Source: Bacteroidota bacterium (GTDB lineage Bacteria; Bacteroidota; Bacteroidia; UKL13-3). Taken from it: a stretch of DNA of 64,000 nucleotides. The notes beneath the pieces were generated by a model. It saw only the letters and a list, made by a program, of their open reading frames with translations, was not told the origin of the DNA and did no database searches. The position numbers and the translations under genes were made by a program. The stretch is taken from the NCBI GenBank assembly GCA_040388375.1, contig JAZKBU010000001.1, positions 336,996 to 400,995 on the forward strand. The letters are read 5' to 3'. Below are positions 45,775 to 54,146 of the stretch, piece after piece (the first letter of the stretch is position 1; the number at the start of each line of letters is the position of its first letter).

Positions 45775-45887
45775 TACCCATACCCCTCGCTGAACCTGCC
45801 TTTAAAACCTTACTACTTTAGAAAGTGCAGTTACATAAACGAGGGTATGAGTTAAACCATTTAGTAAACCATTTAACCCCCAATAAA

Positions 45888-46298
45888 ATGAGCACAAAAA
45901 CAACAACACCAAGAAAAAAGCCAGCCTTTCAAGTATTTGAAATTGAAACCCCTTTGTACGAGTACCCCATAACAATTTTTTATGGCGATGTACAGCAAAG
46001 CAATGCCGAGTTAGCCCGCGAGTTAAAAAAACGCAATATAAAAAGTGAACTTTTTGAAGCACATAAGAGCAATGGTAATGGCGGTTTTTACTGGCCCAAT
46101 AATCAGTATGGGCTAGAGTTTTTTTTAGTTATACCAAATCAGATTGACGAAAGTTACCTTATACGCATTTGTTTAATGATAGCCATGCAGGTATTGGATG
46201 CATCATTTATTAAGTATAGTTCTAAGAAATTTAGTGCACTGGCCTTTTTACAAACAGGCTTGTTAACCACCATTACCAAGACTCTAAAAATTAAATAG
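45888..46298 (+). CDS. Hypothetical late protein
   Basis: 136 aa from the ATG at 45888, preceded by TAACCCCC (45874-45881). Soluble alpha/beta, with a hydrophobic helix near 95-112. An earlier in-frame GTG at 45825 is less likely. Not recognised. The 113-bp gap before it holds no gene. Confidence 0.5.
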   Translation: MSTKTTTPRKKPAFQVFEIETPLYEYPITIFYGDVQQSNAELARELKKRNIKSELFEAHKSNGNGGFYWPNNQYGLEFFLVIPNQIDESYLIRICLMIAMQVLDASFIKYSSKKFSALAFLQTGLLTTITKTLKIK

Positions 46299-46299
46299 C

Positions 46300-46575
46300 A
46301 TGAAAGAAATAGTATTAGAAATATTACTCCAAATGCTGTTAATAATAATAGCATACAGGCCAGTTAAACACGCCCAGTTAGAGTACAAACGCCTAACCAG
46401 TGAGTTACTGTTTTGGTATAGTACCGATGGTGAGCACAAACGCAAATACCTAACCCTAAACCAAAAACCCGATTTAGAAGCTATGTATAAAAGGCAACGC
46501 TTGTTTATTATATACCTGTTGGGCCTTTTACTGCTTATAGCTTACCTGTTTTACTTAATTAAAATATTTATATAG
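46300..46575 (+). CDS. Small two-helix membrane protein
   Basis: 91 aa with helices at about 4-20 and 70-90 and a charged middle loop. Possible lysis or particle membrane protein. Not recognised. Confidence 0.5.
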   Translation: MKEIVLEILLQMLLIIIAYRPVKHAQLEYKRLTSELLFWYSTDGEHKRKYLTLNQKPDLEAMYKRQRLFIIYLLGLLLLIAYLFYLIKIFI

Positions 46576-46577
46576 TT

Positions 46578-47192
46578 ATGAGCAATAATACCAATACCGG
46601 CAGCCGTACCCTGTTTATAATAGCCTTGCTAATAACTACAGTAGTTAGTTACATAGCAGGTTGCGCCCGTGGCGAAAAAACAGGCTACCAAAACAGCACT
46701 ACCGATACCGTAACCGTAACCGATAGTACCTTAAAGCTTCAGTACGATAGTACCGCAAAAGTAATGAGCACCGGGCATGTGCCTGATACCGTTTACCTCA
46801 CAGGCGAACCCGTTTTTATTCCGGCTCATGTAGATACAGCCGCCACATTGTACAACTACTATGCCCGTTGGGTAAATATAGATAGTATGCGCAATAACGA
46901 GTTAGCCATTTACATAACCGATACCATAAGCCGTAACAGAGTGCTTAAACGTAACTTAAACTATAAAATACTAAGGCCCGATAGTATTATAACAATAACA
47001 ACCACACAAACTATAACAACCAAAGAAGCTGCAAGTGGCTTGTACGTGGGGGCACAAGTAGGGGCTAATGGTAGTAACCTACTGTTAGCACCACACTTGC
47101 TTTACACCACAAAAAACAAATGGGCTTTTAGCCTGGGTGTTTCACTTAACCAAGGTTACCCTATTGTAGGTATCTATTATAAAATTAAATAA
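46578..47192 (+). CDS. Membrane-anchored or lipoprotein-like late protein
   Basis: 204 aa. N-terminal hydrophobic helix ending in YIAGCARG, compatible with a lipobox-like Cys. Thr/Val-rich repeats (DTVTVTDST) follow and the C-terminal third has barrel-like strands (WAFSLGVSLNQG). It could be the outer spanin or an outer-membrane protein. Not recognised. Confidence 0.5.
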   Translation: MSNNTNTGSRTLFIIALLITTVVSYIAGCARGEKTGYQNSTTDTVTVTDSTLKLQYDSTAKVMSTGHVPDTVYLTGEPVFIPAHVDTAATLYNYYARWVNIDSMRNNELAIYITDTISRNRVLKRNLNYKILRPDSIITITTTQTITTKEAASGLYVGAQVGANGSNLLLAPHLLYTTKNKWAFSLGVSLNQGYPIVGIYYKIK

Positions 47193-47217
47193 TTATTCAT
47201 TTAACCAACATAGCAAT

Positions 47218-47409
47218 ATGAAAAACAACATCATTATTCCAAACGGTAGCACTTTCAAGGCAGTTTTAACAAACCAGCCAGCACAAAAAGCCGCCCCAAA
47301 AACCAAAAAGGTAGCTAAGAAAGCCGCCAAAAAAGCACCCGCAAAAGCAGCTAAGAAAGTTGCCAAAAAGGTTGTTAAGAAAGCTGTTAAGCAAGCACCA
47401 AAAAAATAA
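47218..47409 (+). CDS. Lys/Ala-rich histone H1-like protein
   Basis: 63 aa. From residue 20 onward it is built of KKA/KKV repeats, strongly basic, like bacterial histone H1-type proteins. It would bind DNA and neutralise charge, for example in a packaged genome. Confidence 0.65.
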   Translation: MKNNIIIPNGSTFKAVLTNQPAQKAAPKTKKVAKKAAKKAPAKAAKKVAKKVVKKAVKQAPKK

Positions 47410-47415
47410 GCCGGT

Positions 47416-47751
47416 ATGAAAAAATTAGTAATAGGTGCAAGTGTTTTAGGTTTGGTATACCTGGCATTTGCCAACCGTAATAAAGATACAATTTCGTTTT
47501 TTGGGCTTAACCCCGCAGATAACACTTTGTCTTTTACTGTTAACAACAGTAAAAACATAACCGTTAAAAAACAAAATTTTGTTAATGGCAGCATTACTAT
47601 AATGCCCAACGAAACCGGTTTGCCATTTTTGGTACAGGTTACACAAGGCCCTCCCAACTATGTTTTTATAACCCTATTAAACTTTGATGGTTCAACCCGC
47701 AGGGCGGCTGAACAATATTATGAGCCACGTGTACAGGGAGTAAGTCAATAA
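47416..47751 (+). CDS. Small membrane-anchored protein
   Basis: 111 aa. One N-terminal hydrophobic helix (about residues 3-19), then a beta-rich soluble domain ending with basic and acidic residues. Lies between the two histone-like genes. Not recognised. Confidence 0.5.
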   Translation: MKKLVIGASVLGLVYLAFANRNKDTISFFGLNPADNTLSFTVNNSKNITVKKQNFVNGSITIMPNETGLPFLVQVTQGPPNYVFITLLNFDGSTRRAAEQYYEPRVQGVSQ

Positions 47752-47778
47752 GTAATAAAAATCTAATAATTAATCATT

Positions 47779-48180
47779 ATGAGTAAAATAGTAGTAAAAG
47801 GAGCCGTTAAACGCAAACCTGACCACCTGTATTTTGTAACCGCTAGTGGTGATATTGGCGAGGCAAAAAGAAAAAGCGGTGGTACTAAAGGTGCCAAGCG
47901 TAAAAGCTGTAGCACTAAAGCAAAACCAGCTAAAACCCGCAAGAAAAAAGCTACCAAAAAAGCGGCTGTAAAAAAAACAGTAAGCAAAAAACGTGTAGCT
48001 AAAAAAGTAACAAAAAAGGCAGCAACCCGCAAACCCGTTACAAAAACGGTTAAAAAGAAAGTGGCTAAAAAAGCAGTAAAACGCAAAAGCACCAAAAAGC
48101 CAAGCCCTGCACAAATAGCAGCGCGTAAAAAGTTTGCAACTATGGCCCGTAACAAGGCTAAAAGTAAAAAAAAAAGATAA
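47779..48180 (+). CDS. Lys/Ala-rich histone-like protein, possible frameshift product
   Basis: 133 aa, extremely basic, with KKA/KKS repeats from residue 30 on; likely DNA-condensing. It ends at a run of ten A (48166-48175) followed by AGATAA. A -1 slip on A-AAA-AAA within this run would bypass the stop and join the downstream frame (48180-48350). Whether this is programmed, transcriptional slippage, or a mutation cannot be told from sequence. Confidence 0.6.
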   Translation: MSKIVVKGAVKRKPDHLYFVTASGDIGEAKRKSGGTKGAKRKSCSTKAKPAKTRKKKATKKAAVKKTVSKKRVAKKVTKKAATRKPVTKTVKKKVAKKAVKRKSTKKPSPAQIAARKKFATMARNKAKSKKKR

Positions 48181-48350
48181 AACAAACGCCTGATCTTAAA
48201 AAAATAGCAAGCGATTATGCTTATGTAACATCAAGCAATTATGAGCGTGCTTTCTATCGTTTAACTGATCCTGATTTTACAAAAATATTATTGCCAAAGT
48301 ATAAAAAGGCAATTAAGGATTGGGAGAAAAAAAACAAAACAAAACTTTAA
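48180..48350 (+). CDS. Possible -1 frameshift extension of the histone-like protein
   Basis: An open frame of 56 codons without its own good start continues from the slip site in frame -1 and ends with TAA at 48348-48350. It encodes a mixed-charge helical tail (for example SSNYERAFYRLTDPDFTKIL) unlike random sequence. Expressed only by frameshift if at all. Confidence 0.4.
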   Translation, partial: KQTPDLKKIASDYAYVTSSNYERAFYRLTDPDFTKILLPKYKKAIKDWEKKNKTKL

Positions 48351-48380
48351 GCAAACAGTGCTTAAGCAACATTATTAATT

Positions 48381-48420
48381 AACCACTTACACGGCCATGG
48401 CTGTGTATGTGGTTTTATTA
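48381..48420 (+). terminator. Long hairpin before the clamp-ATPase gene
   Basis: AACCAC, TACAC and GCC pair with GGC, GTGTA and GTGGTT, separated by symmetric single mismatches, followed by TTTTATTA. May terminate or attenuate transcription 11 bp before the next ATG. Confidence 0.6.
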
Positions 48421-48430
48421 ATTTACAATT

Positions 48431-50944
48431 ATGTTTAAAACTATTCAAACTATAGCCAATGTAAGCCAAATTTTAGGCCTGTTTAAAACAGGACTAAGCG
48501 GGGTTGCGCAAGCTGCTGGCGGCATAAACTTTGCCGTAGTTAAGCAGTGGCAAGAGTTAACCAATAGTTTTTACATACCAAAGCCGGTAAGTACCATTGG
48601 CTATAAACTTACGCCTAACGATAAAGGATTAAACACCATTGTTGCACCCTTTTTACTTAACGATAGTTTAAGGCCAAAATTAAACGGTATTTGCTTTGAT
48701 GAGCACGGCATTTGTGCTACCGATACCCACCAATTAATTTTTATACCTGGTAAACATACTTACCGAGGTATTTATTTATTCCCGCAATTTGTAAAAAACA
48801 ACAAAGCTTCGCGGGAGTTACATAAACAAGCATTTAAAAATAACAAACATGAGGGCGATCCATACCCCGACTACATGTCCGTTATTCCTAAAAGTAGCAC
48901 CCACACTTTTAAGGTCGATATTTTAGCCCTTAAAACATTTGCAGAGGCAGTTAAAGCAACGCAACTGAATAATGCTACCATAAACCCAATAATATTACAG
49001 TACGGTAAAAGCAACGGTGTTTTTAATTTAATAGCCCTAAACTGCGATAAGCTTATACAAGTACTAACAGGCGTTTTACAGTTACACGGTACCAGTTGTT
49101 ATATGCACATAAGCGCACCTAACAGGGCCGTAGTGTTTACGCCTGGCAAAAAAATTACTAAAAGTCAGTTTATTATTTTGCTCATGCCGTTAATGCTTGC
49201 CGATGATGAGTGGCCGCAAGATATAGACTTTGAAACCCAACTACAGGCTAGGTACGATGTAAGCAAAAACCAAGTTTATAGCGGCAATAAAAAATACTAT
49301 ACTATTAATACCATACCTGGTAAAGAACAAATAGTTTACCCTGGCAATATGAGTAAAGGCGATTTAGATTTACTCAAAAAAAATATACCGGCAAAACCTG
49401 CGCTTTACGTACTTAAATATGTTTTTGTTGAAAATAACAAAGCCTATGTTTCCAGTGATACTGAAAATTTTATTAGTGTAAAAGCCAATTTGCCAACAGG
49501 CCTATACAACCTTACAAAAGGAGGTTTAATGCTATCAGCCACTAATGCTGATGAGTACCCAAAACCACATAAAGCACAAAATAATATGGATAATTTAAAA
49601 GCTAAAAAAATAGCAACCAATAAGAAAACTAAGCCGATGAAAGCAGCTAAAAAGGTATTAAATACTAAAAAAGTAAAGCCTTTAGTGGCTGGTAAAAAAA
49701 CTAACCCACCCATAGTACGTAACATAAAAAGCTTAGAAATACAGCACATAACCAAGTATGTAAACTTGAATGGTAAAAGCAAGCCGGCAGCAAGCGTAAT
49801 AAACTTAGGTAAGCAGGTAGCAAAAGCCATTGCCGGTAAAAGTTATAACGAGCATACCGGTATGTTAAACGAAATACATAGCAAGCTTACCACAGCCGTA
49901 AAAGCTATTGCCAAGGCAGGTGTTGCAAAGGTTGATTTTAACATAGATAAAGACTTTAAAGCCAAGTTACAAAATGTACTTAAAAACGTAAAGGTACGTG
50001 TACAAACCAATGTGCTTGCTGGAGTTACCCCCACTCTACCTAAAACAATTAAAACCGTAGCCGATGTAAAAACTTTTTTTAAATATTTAACAGAAGTTGA
50101 CAACGTTTCGTTTCACCCTGATGATGATTTTAACGATACTATAAACTTTAATACAAAAAAAAGTACTTACACAAAAGCCCAGGCCAAATTACTTAACAAA
50201 CTGATGGATCAGGCATTTACTGTATGCACAAAAAACAAGGTTGATATTTATGAGATAGGTTTTGAAACAACGCCTATTGCTAAGTATAGTAAGAGTAAGG
50301 CTAAAAAAAAAAGCCTTAGCGGAGTTGGAACGGTGGATCAGGGAGGAGTTAGTGAAGTAAAGCCAATACAGACACAAAGCAACCCTATATTAAGTGCTTC
50401 GCAAATATTACAGCAAAGCTATAAAACAAATGAGTTAGGACCATACACCAAGTATTTTGGTAAAGTAGCCCACAATTTTGATTTAATGCTGCATGGAGAG
50501 CCAGGGGCCGGTAAAACATATTTTTTATTAAGGTTTGCCAATTGGTATGCTGAAAATATTGGGCCTGTACTATTTTTAAGCGATGAGGAATACGGAACAG
50601 TAACCCTACAATTAAAAATAGAAGAAACAAAAAGTACTTCGCCTAACCTATACTTTGTACAAAGTCTTAAGGGTGTAAACATTAGTAATTATGCCTTGGT
50701 TATACTTGATAGTATAACATCAACAGGGTTAACACTGGAAGACTATAAAGCCATGCGAATTGCCAACCCTGATACTGCAGTAATAGCCATTTTTCAAAAA
50801 AATAAAGATGGTAGCTTTAAAGGTGGTAAAGACTGGGAGCATGAAATAGAAATATGCGGAGAGTTGGTTTTTGATGAGAAAAACAAAAGGTGTATACGAG
50901 TTTACCGTAACCGATATGGGGTTTTAGGTAAGCAAAGAATATAA
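48431..50944 (+). CDS. Sliding-clamp-like and RecA-like ATPase fusion
   Basis: 837 aa. The N-terminal third has clamp-like elements: GICFDEHGICATDTHQL (about 78-95) resembles the ATDGHRL strand of DnaN, and YPDYMSVIP (about 143-151) resembles its FPDY.RVIP segment. A Lys-rich linker (about 390-450) and a small domain with HPDDDFND (about 555) come next. The C-terminal domain has Walker A HGEPGAGKTYF (about 685-695) and Walker B LVILDSITS (about 755), as in RadA/RecA-type ATPases. I know no protein with this combination. Confidence 0.65.
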   Translation: MFKTIQTIANVSQILGLFKTGLSGVAQAAGGINFAVVKQWQELTNSFYIPKPVSTIGYKLTPNDKGLNTIVAPFLLNDSLRPKLNGICFDEHGICATDTHQLIFIPGKHTYRGIYLFPQFVKNNKASRELHKQAFKNNKHEGDPYPDYMSVIPKSSTHTFKVDILALKTFAEAVKATQLNNATINPIILQYGKSNGVFNLIALNCDKLIQVLTGVLQLHGTSCYMHISAPNRAVVFTPGKKITKSQFIILLMPLMLADDEWPQDIDFETQLQARYDVSKNQVYSGNKKYYTINTIPGKEQIVYPGNMSKGDLDLLKKNIPAKPALYVLKYVFVENNKAYVSSDTENFISVKANLPTGLYNLTKGGLMLSATNADEYPKPHKAQNNMDNLKAKKIATNKKTKPMKAAKKVLNTKKVKPLVAGKKTNPPIVRNIKSLEIQHITKYVNLNGKSKPAASVINLGKQVAKAIAGKSYNEHTGMLNEIHSKLTTAVKAIAKAGVAKVDFNIDKDFKAKLQNVLKNVKVRVQTNVLAGVTPTLPKTIKTVADVKTFFKYLTEVDNVSFHPDDDFNDTINFNTKKSTYTKAQAKLLNKLMDQAFTVCTKNKVDIYEIGFETTPIAKYSKSKAKKKSLSGVGTVDQGGVSEVKPIQTQSNPILSASQILQQSYKTNELGPYTKYFGKVAHNFDLMLHGEPGAGKTYFLLRFANWYAENIGPVLFLSDEEYGTVTLQLKIEETKSTSPNLYFVQSLKGVNISNYALVILDSITSTGLTLEDYKAMRIANPDTAVIAIFQKNKDGSFKGGKDWEHEIEICGELVFDEKNKRCIRVYRNRYGVLGKQRI

Positions 50945-50956
50945 CCATAATTATTA

Positions 50957-51019
50957 TATATTTGTTTCAAAATACAGTTACCGTTTTTAGTAACTAAAAA
51001 AGGCAACCGTATTTTGAAA
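50957..51019 (+). promoter_or_regulatory. Promoter and GTTAC repeat, copy f (full type)
   Basis: TATATTTG (50957-50964) matches TAnnTTTG; the -33 element is not clear. The transcript would begin in the repeat: outer stem TTTCAAAATAC (50965-50975) pairs perfectly with GTATTTTGAAA (51009-51019) around the palindrome TTTTTAGTAACTAAAAA (50984-51000). Confidence 0.65.
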
Positions 51020-51044
51020 TTTAACTTTTTAAAAGTAAAATTTT

Positions 51045-52169
51045 ATGTCAGCAAGCACAGACGAATTACTAAGCGGCTTACCCACATGGGCCTTACTCCC
51101 AAGAATATCAGCCAATGGGCAGTTACCGTTTTGGAACAATACAACAAAAAAATGGGAAGCCGGTGATGCTCCCAGCGGTTTTAACCCTGATGCCGCCTAT
51201 ACATTTAACAACAGTGTGCTGTTTAACCAGGTACCGCAATACCTAGGTATTAATTTAGCCACTGTTCAGGACTTAACAAGCGCATTGGCCCCTTACAGCA
51301 CTACCACGCAAATGAACGATGCTATTTCTGCCTCGTACAATATGATATTAGCCGGTGCCCCTGCTGGTTACGATACTTTGTTAGAAATAAGCAACTATAT
51401 AGCCACCGATACTACCGGAGCGGCTGCCATAAATAACGCCATAGCTGCCAGGTTACTTATTACCGATGTTATTGATAACGTAACCAGCACCAATACCAAT
51501 AAAGCATTAAGTGCTAACCAGGGTAAACTGCTAAACGATGCTTTAAGCGGTAAAGCCAACGTATCTACTACAAATGTTTTTTCACAAAACAATACGTTTC
51601 AGGCTAATGTATCAGTAGGCCATGCCAGTATACAAACTGATAGGTTTGCCGCTAAGTCAGATGGTACCAACCGTATAGGCCGCTTTAGCAATAGTGCCGG
51701 TACTATTTTTATGGATATTGATACCAATGCCCGGGTACTTACCATTACCGAGGGTAGTACCGTTACCACCTTACAACAAATAAGTGGTAACACCAGTTTG
51801 TTTAATAACTCAAACAGCAATTTTAATATACAAACAGGTGTAGGTGGTAATATATCTGCCGTGTTACTTTCAGCCGGTGGGGTTGATTTACGCATAAACA
51901 ATGTTTCGCAATTATTGGTTGATAACAGTGGCTATGTAACTTTAAAAAGCCGCTTGCGCTGGGGTAGTAACAGTAGTACTCCGATGTTAATAGCCAATGG
52001 AGCCCAGTTAGATGTAAAACTAGCCGATAATAGTGCCTATACTTATATACGTGGCTTTTTCAGGTTTGAGCAAATGCCAACCAGCGAAGTACGCTCTAAT
52101 ACCCATTATTTAACAGTAAAGCTGCAAGATGGTACCGATTTTCTTTTACACGGTTCTTTAGGTGGCTAA
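51045..52169 (+). CDS. Receptor-binding fibre or spike protein
   Basis: 374 aa, Asn/Thr/Ser-rich and repetitive. VIDNVTSTNTNKALSANQGK (about residues 147-166) is a motif frequent in phage tail-fibre and knob repeats, followed by beta-helix-like sequence with many Gly and Asn. LSGLPTW lies near the N-terminus. Likely trimeric host-recognition protein. Has its own promoter. Confidence 0.75.
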   Translation: MSASTDELLSGLPTWALLPRISANGQLPFWNNTTKKWEAGDAPSGFNPDAAYTFNNSVLFNQVPQYLGINLATVQDLTSALAPYSTTTQMNDAISASYNMILAGAPAGYDTLLEISNYIATDTTGAAAINNAIAARLLITDVIDNVTSTNTNKALSANQGKLLNDALSGKANVSTTNVFSQNNTFQANVSVGHASIQTDRFAAKSDGTNRIGRFSNSAGTIFMDIDTNARVLTITEGSTVTTLQQISGNTSLFNNSNSNFNIQTGVGGNISAVLLSAGGVDLRINNVSQLLVDNSGYVTLKSRLRWGSNSSTPMLIANGAQLDVKLADNSAYTYIRGFFRFEQMPTSEVRSNTHYLTVKLQDGTDFLLHGSLGG

Positions 52170-52199
52170 CCAATAAAATTACTTAATCCCCTATATAAA

Positions 52200-52574
52200 A
52201 TGAAAACAGAAGTAGAAAACAAAGACTTAATAACAATAATTTCGCATTTCAACAACTTACAACGCGAAAAAATAAGCCTTGGTGTTAAAAACAGAGTTCA
52301 AAAAATAAGTAAAATGATATTGTTAGAGCACTATGAGCCCTTTAACAATTTAGTTTTAGAGTTGTGCAAAAAAAGAAACCTTATAGCTAACGATAAAGGC
52401 CAGTATGAACCACCTGAAGAGTTTTATAAATTATCCGAGTATTTAGAATTAGCACAACAAAAATGTACTTTAACGTTTGATCCAATTGATTGGTTATTGA
52501 TTAAGGATATTGAAACTACCCATGTTTATGACTTTGATTTACTCAAAGCATTTTTTGAAAATTATTCCATATAG
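52200..52574 (+). CDS. Hypothetical protein
   Basis: 124 aa, helical, soluble, not recognised. Follows the fibre gene by 30 bp and could assist its assembly, as fibre chaperones often do; no motif supports this. Confidence 0.5.
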   Translation: MKTEVENKDLITIISHFNNLQREKISLGVKNRVQKISKMILLEHYEPFNNLVLELCKKRNLIANDKGQYEPPEEFYKLSEYLELAQQKCTLTFDPIDWLLIKDIETTHVYDFDLLKAFFENYSI

Positions 52575-52599
52575 TTTAGTTTAGGTTTAACAACAAAGG

Positions 52600-52622
52600 G
52601 CCTCCATTTTGGGGGCTTTTTT
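52600..52622. terminator. Terminator at the end of the late operon
   Basis: GCCTCC (52600-52605) pairs with GGGGGC (52611-52616) around ATTTT, followed by six T. It lies between convergent late genes and the integrase gene. Confidence 0.8.
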
Positions 52623-52626
52623 GTGC

Positions 52627-53820
52627 CTAAAAACTTAAACTAAATCTTGCGCTTACATCTTCTGCAGGTTCGTCAAGGTACTTTTGTATATAATTTTGGA
52701 AAGATTGTAAACTGGTGTGGCCACTTATAGCCATTATTTCCTTGGTGTTTAAGTTGTACTTGTTTGCATTTTTTACCAAGTCAATAATAAATGTGTGGCG
52801 CAAGGCATACATGGTTTGCTCCGGTTCAATGCCCAACAGCTTTTTAATTTTGCCAAACCGCCTGGTAAAGTAATCTCTATTGGTACGTACCGGCCCTGGT
52901 TCACCCTTGCTGGTAAAAATATAATAATGGCCCGGTAAGTTGGCTATGTCTAAAGCTTCAAAATCGGCCTTGTGTACAGCAAATATGCGTTTAATTTTGC
53001 GTACCCTTTGTTTTGCTTTTACAGCCTCTAGCGTTAGTTTGTCTAACTGTAGGTCAATATCCTTTACCTGCATTTTAACTATTTCTACAGGCCTTATGCT
53101 AAAGTAAATTTCACACCTTAAAAAGTAGTAAAAATAAATATCGTACTCACGTACCCAGTCGGCTATGCGTTTAAACTCAGCCGCGCTGTATGGTTTATTG
53201 GTATGGCTTTTAGTAGGTAGTTTTTCAATATCCTCGCATGGGTTTTCTGTTACCCATGTTCTGTTTATTTTTTTCATTGAAGTAAACATACTGGTTAAAT
53301 CAACCAGGTGGTTATTACGGCTGCGGGCTGCATTTTTCCGCTCTATCATTAAGTAGTCAAGGTAAGCAAATATATGCTCGCTGGTAACCTCATTGGGTTT
53401 TAAAGTACCCATGCGTTTACTAATAAGCCAGTTTTTAAAAAGGTTTACATGGCTTTTGTATACCGGCAAGGTTGTTTCTTCATCAACATACGTTTGTTTA
53501 TGTTTTAAAACGGCCTCAAGCGCATCAATAATAGTGGTGTAATTAACCTTTTTTTCAGGTAAGTGTTTTAGGTCAATGCCCGGGTACGGACAAAAGCCAC
53601 TTTGTAGCTGGGCCAGCATTTTAAGCCTGATTTTCTCAAACTCGGCTAGGCGTTTATCTACATCTTTAATTCTGTTGGCATTTTCCCTGGGCGCAAAAAA
53701 ACGTTCTCGTTCGCCAGTTATAGGGTGGGTAAAGTAGTAGTCTACTCTCCATTTTTTTGAAATATCCAGTCCGCCATCGTAAAGTTGGGGTACTGAATAA
53801 AGCGGGCTTTCATTATCCAT
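52627..53820 (-). CDS. int: Tyrosine recombinase (integrase)
   Basis: 397 aa from the ATG at 53820; an in-frame GTG at 53847 would add nine residues. The N-terminal arm- and core-binding domains are followed by the catalytic domain. Catalytic residues are Arg in SIRPVEIVKMQ, Lys/beta region, YALRHTF (Tyr replacing the usual first His), GHTS, and nucleophile Tyr in QNYIQKYL. It lies 113 bp inside the right attachment site next to the intact tRNA gene, the usual place for an integrase that uses a tRNA site. Confidence 0.93.
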   Translation of the reverse strand: MDNESPLYSVPQLYDGGLDISKKWRVDYYFTHPITGERERFFAPRENANRIKDVDKRLAEFEKIRLKMLAQLQSGFCPYPGIDLKHLPEKKVNYTTIIDALEAVLKHKQTYVDEETTLPVYKSHVNLFKNWLISKRMGTLKPNEVTSEHIFAYLDYLMIERKNAARSRNNHLVDLTSMFTSMKKINRTWVTENPCEDIEKLPTKSHTNKPYSAAEFKRIADWVREYDIYFYYFLRCEIYFSIRPVEIVKMQVKDIDLQLDKLTLEAVKAKQRVRKIKRIFAVHKADFEALDIANLPGHYYIFTSKGEPGPVRTNRDYFTRRFGKIKKLLGIEPEQTMYALRHTFIIDLVKNANKYNLNTKEIMAISGHTSLQSFQNYIQKYLDEPAEDVSARFSLSF

Positions 53821-53889
53821 TGTAAGGTTGGTTAAATGTGCCCCCACATTTTAACCCCTACAAAATTGAAATAATTGTTTGTTAGCTAT

Positions 53890-53910
53890 CGTACCACTTT
53901 CGTACCACTT
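53890..53910. promoter_or_regulatory. Right arm-type recombinase sites (candidate)
   Basis: CGTACCACTT at 53890-53899 and again at 53901-53910, the same core as the three sites at the left end. They also lie just upstream of the integrase gene, so binding could regulate it. Confidence 0.6.
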
Positions 53911-53932
53911 AAACTAACAAACCCCCTGTTTT

Positions 53933-54007
<75 letters not shown>

Positions 54008-54146
54008 ATGTATCTTTGAATGTGGTTATCGTCTTATATATCCAATAACAAAAGTTTTACTTGGCTTTTAAAAAACTATAATTCTTTTGTTTTTGGGAGT
54101 GCAAATATAAAGTTGTTTATTTGTAATCCTAATAAAAAAATAAAAA

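Noticed and set aside
47193-47657. 154-codon antisense frame over histone-like genes
   Set aside because: Produced by the complement of Lys/Ala repeats; no independent start context.
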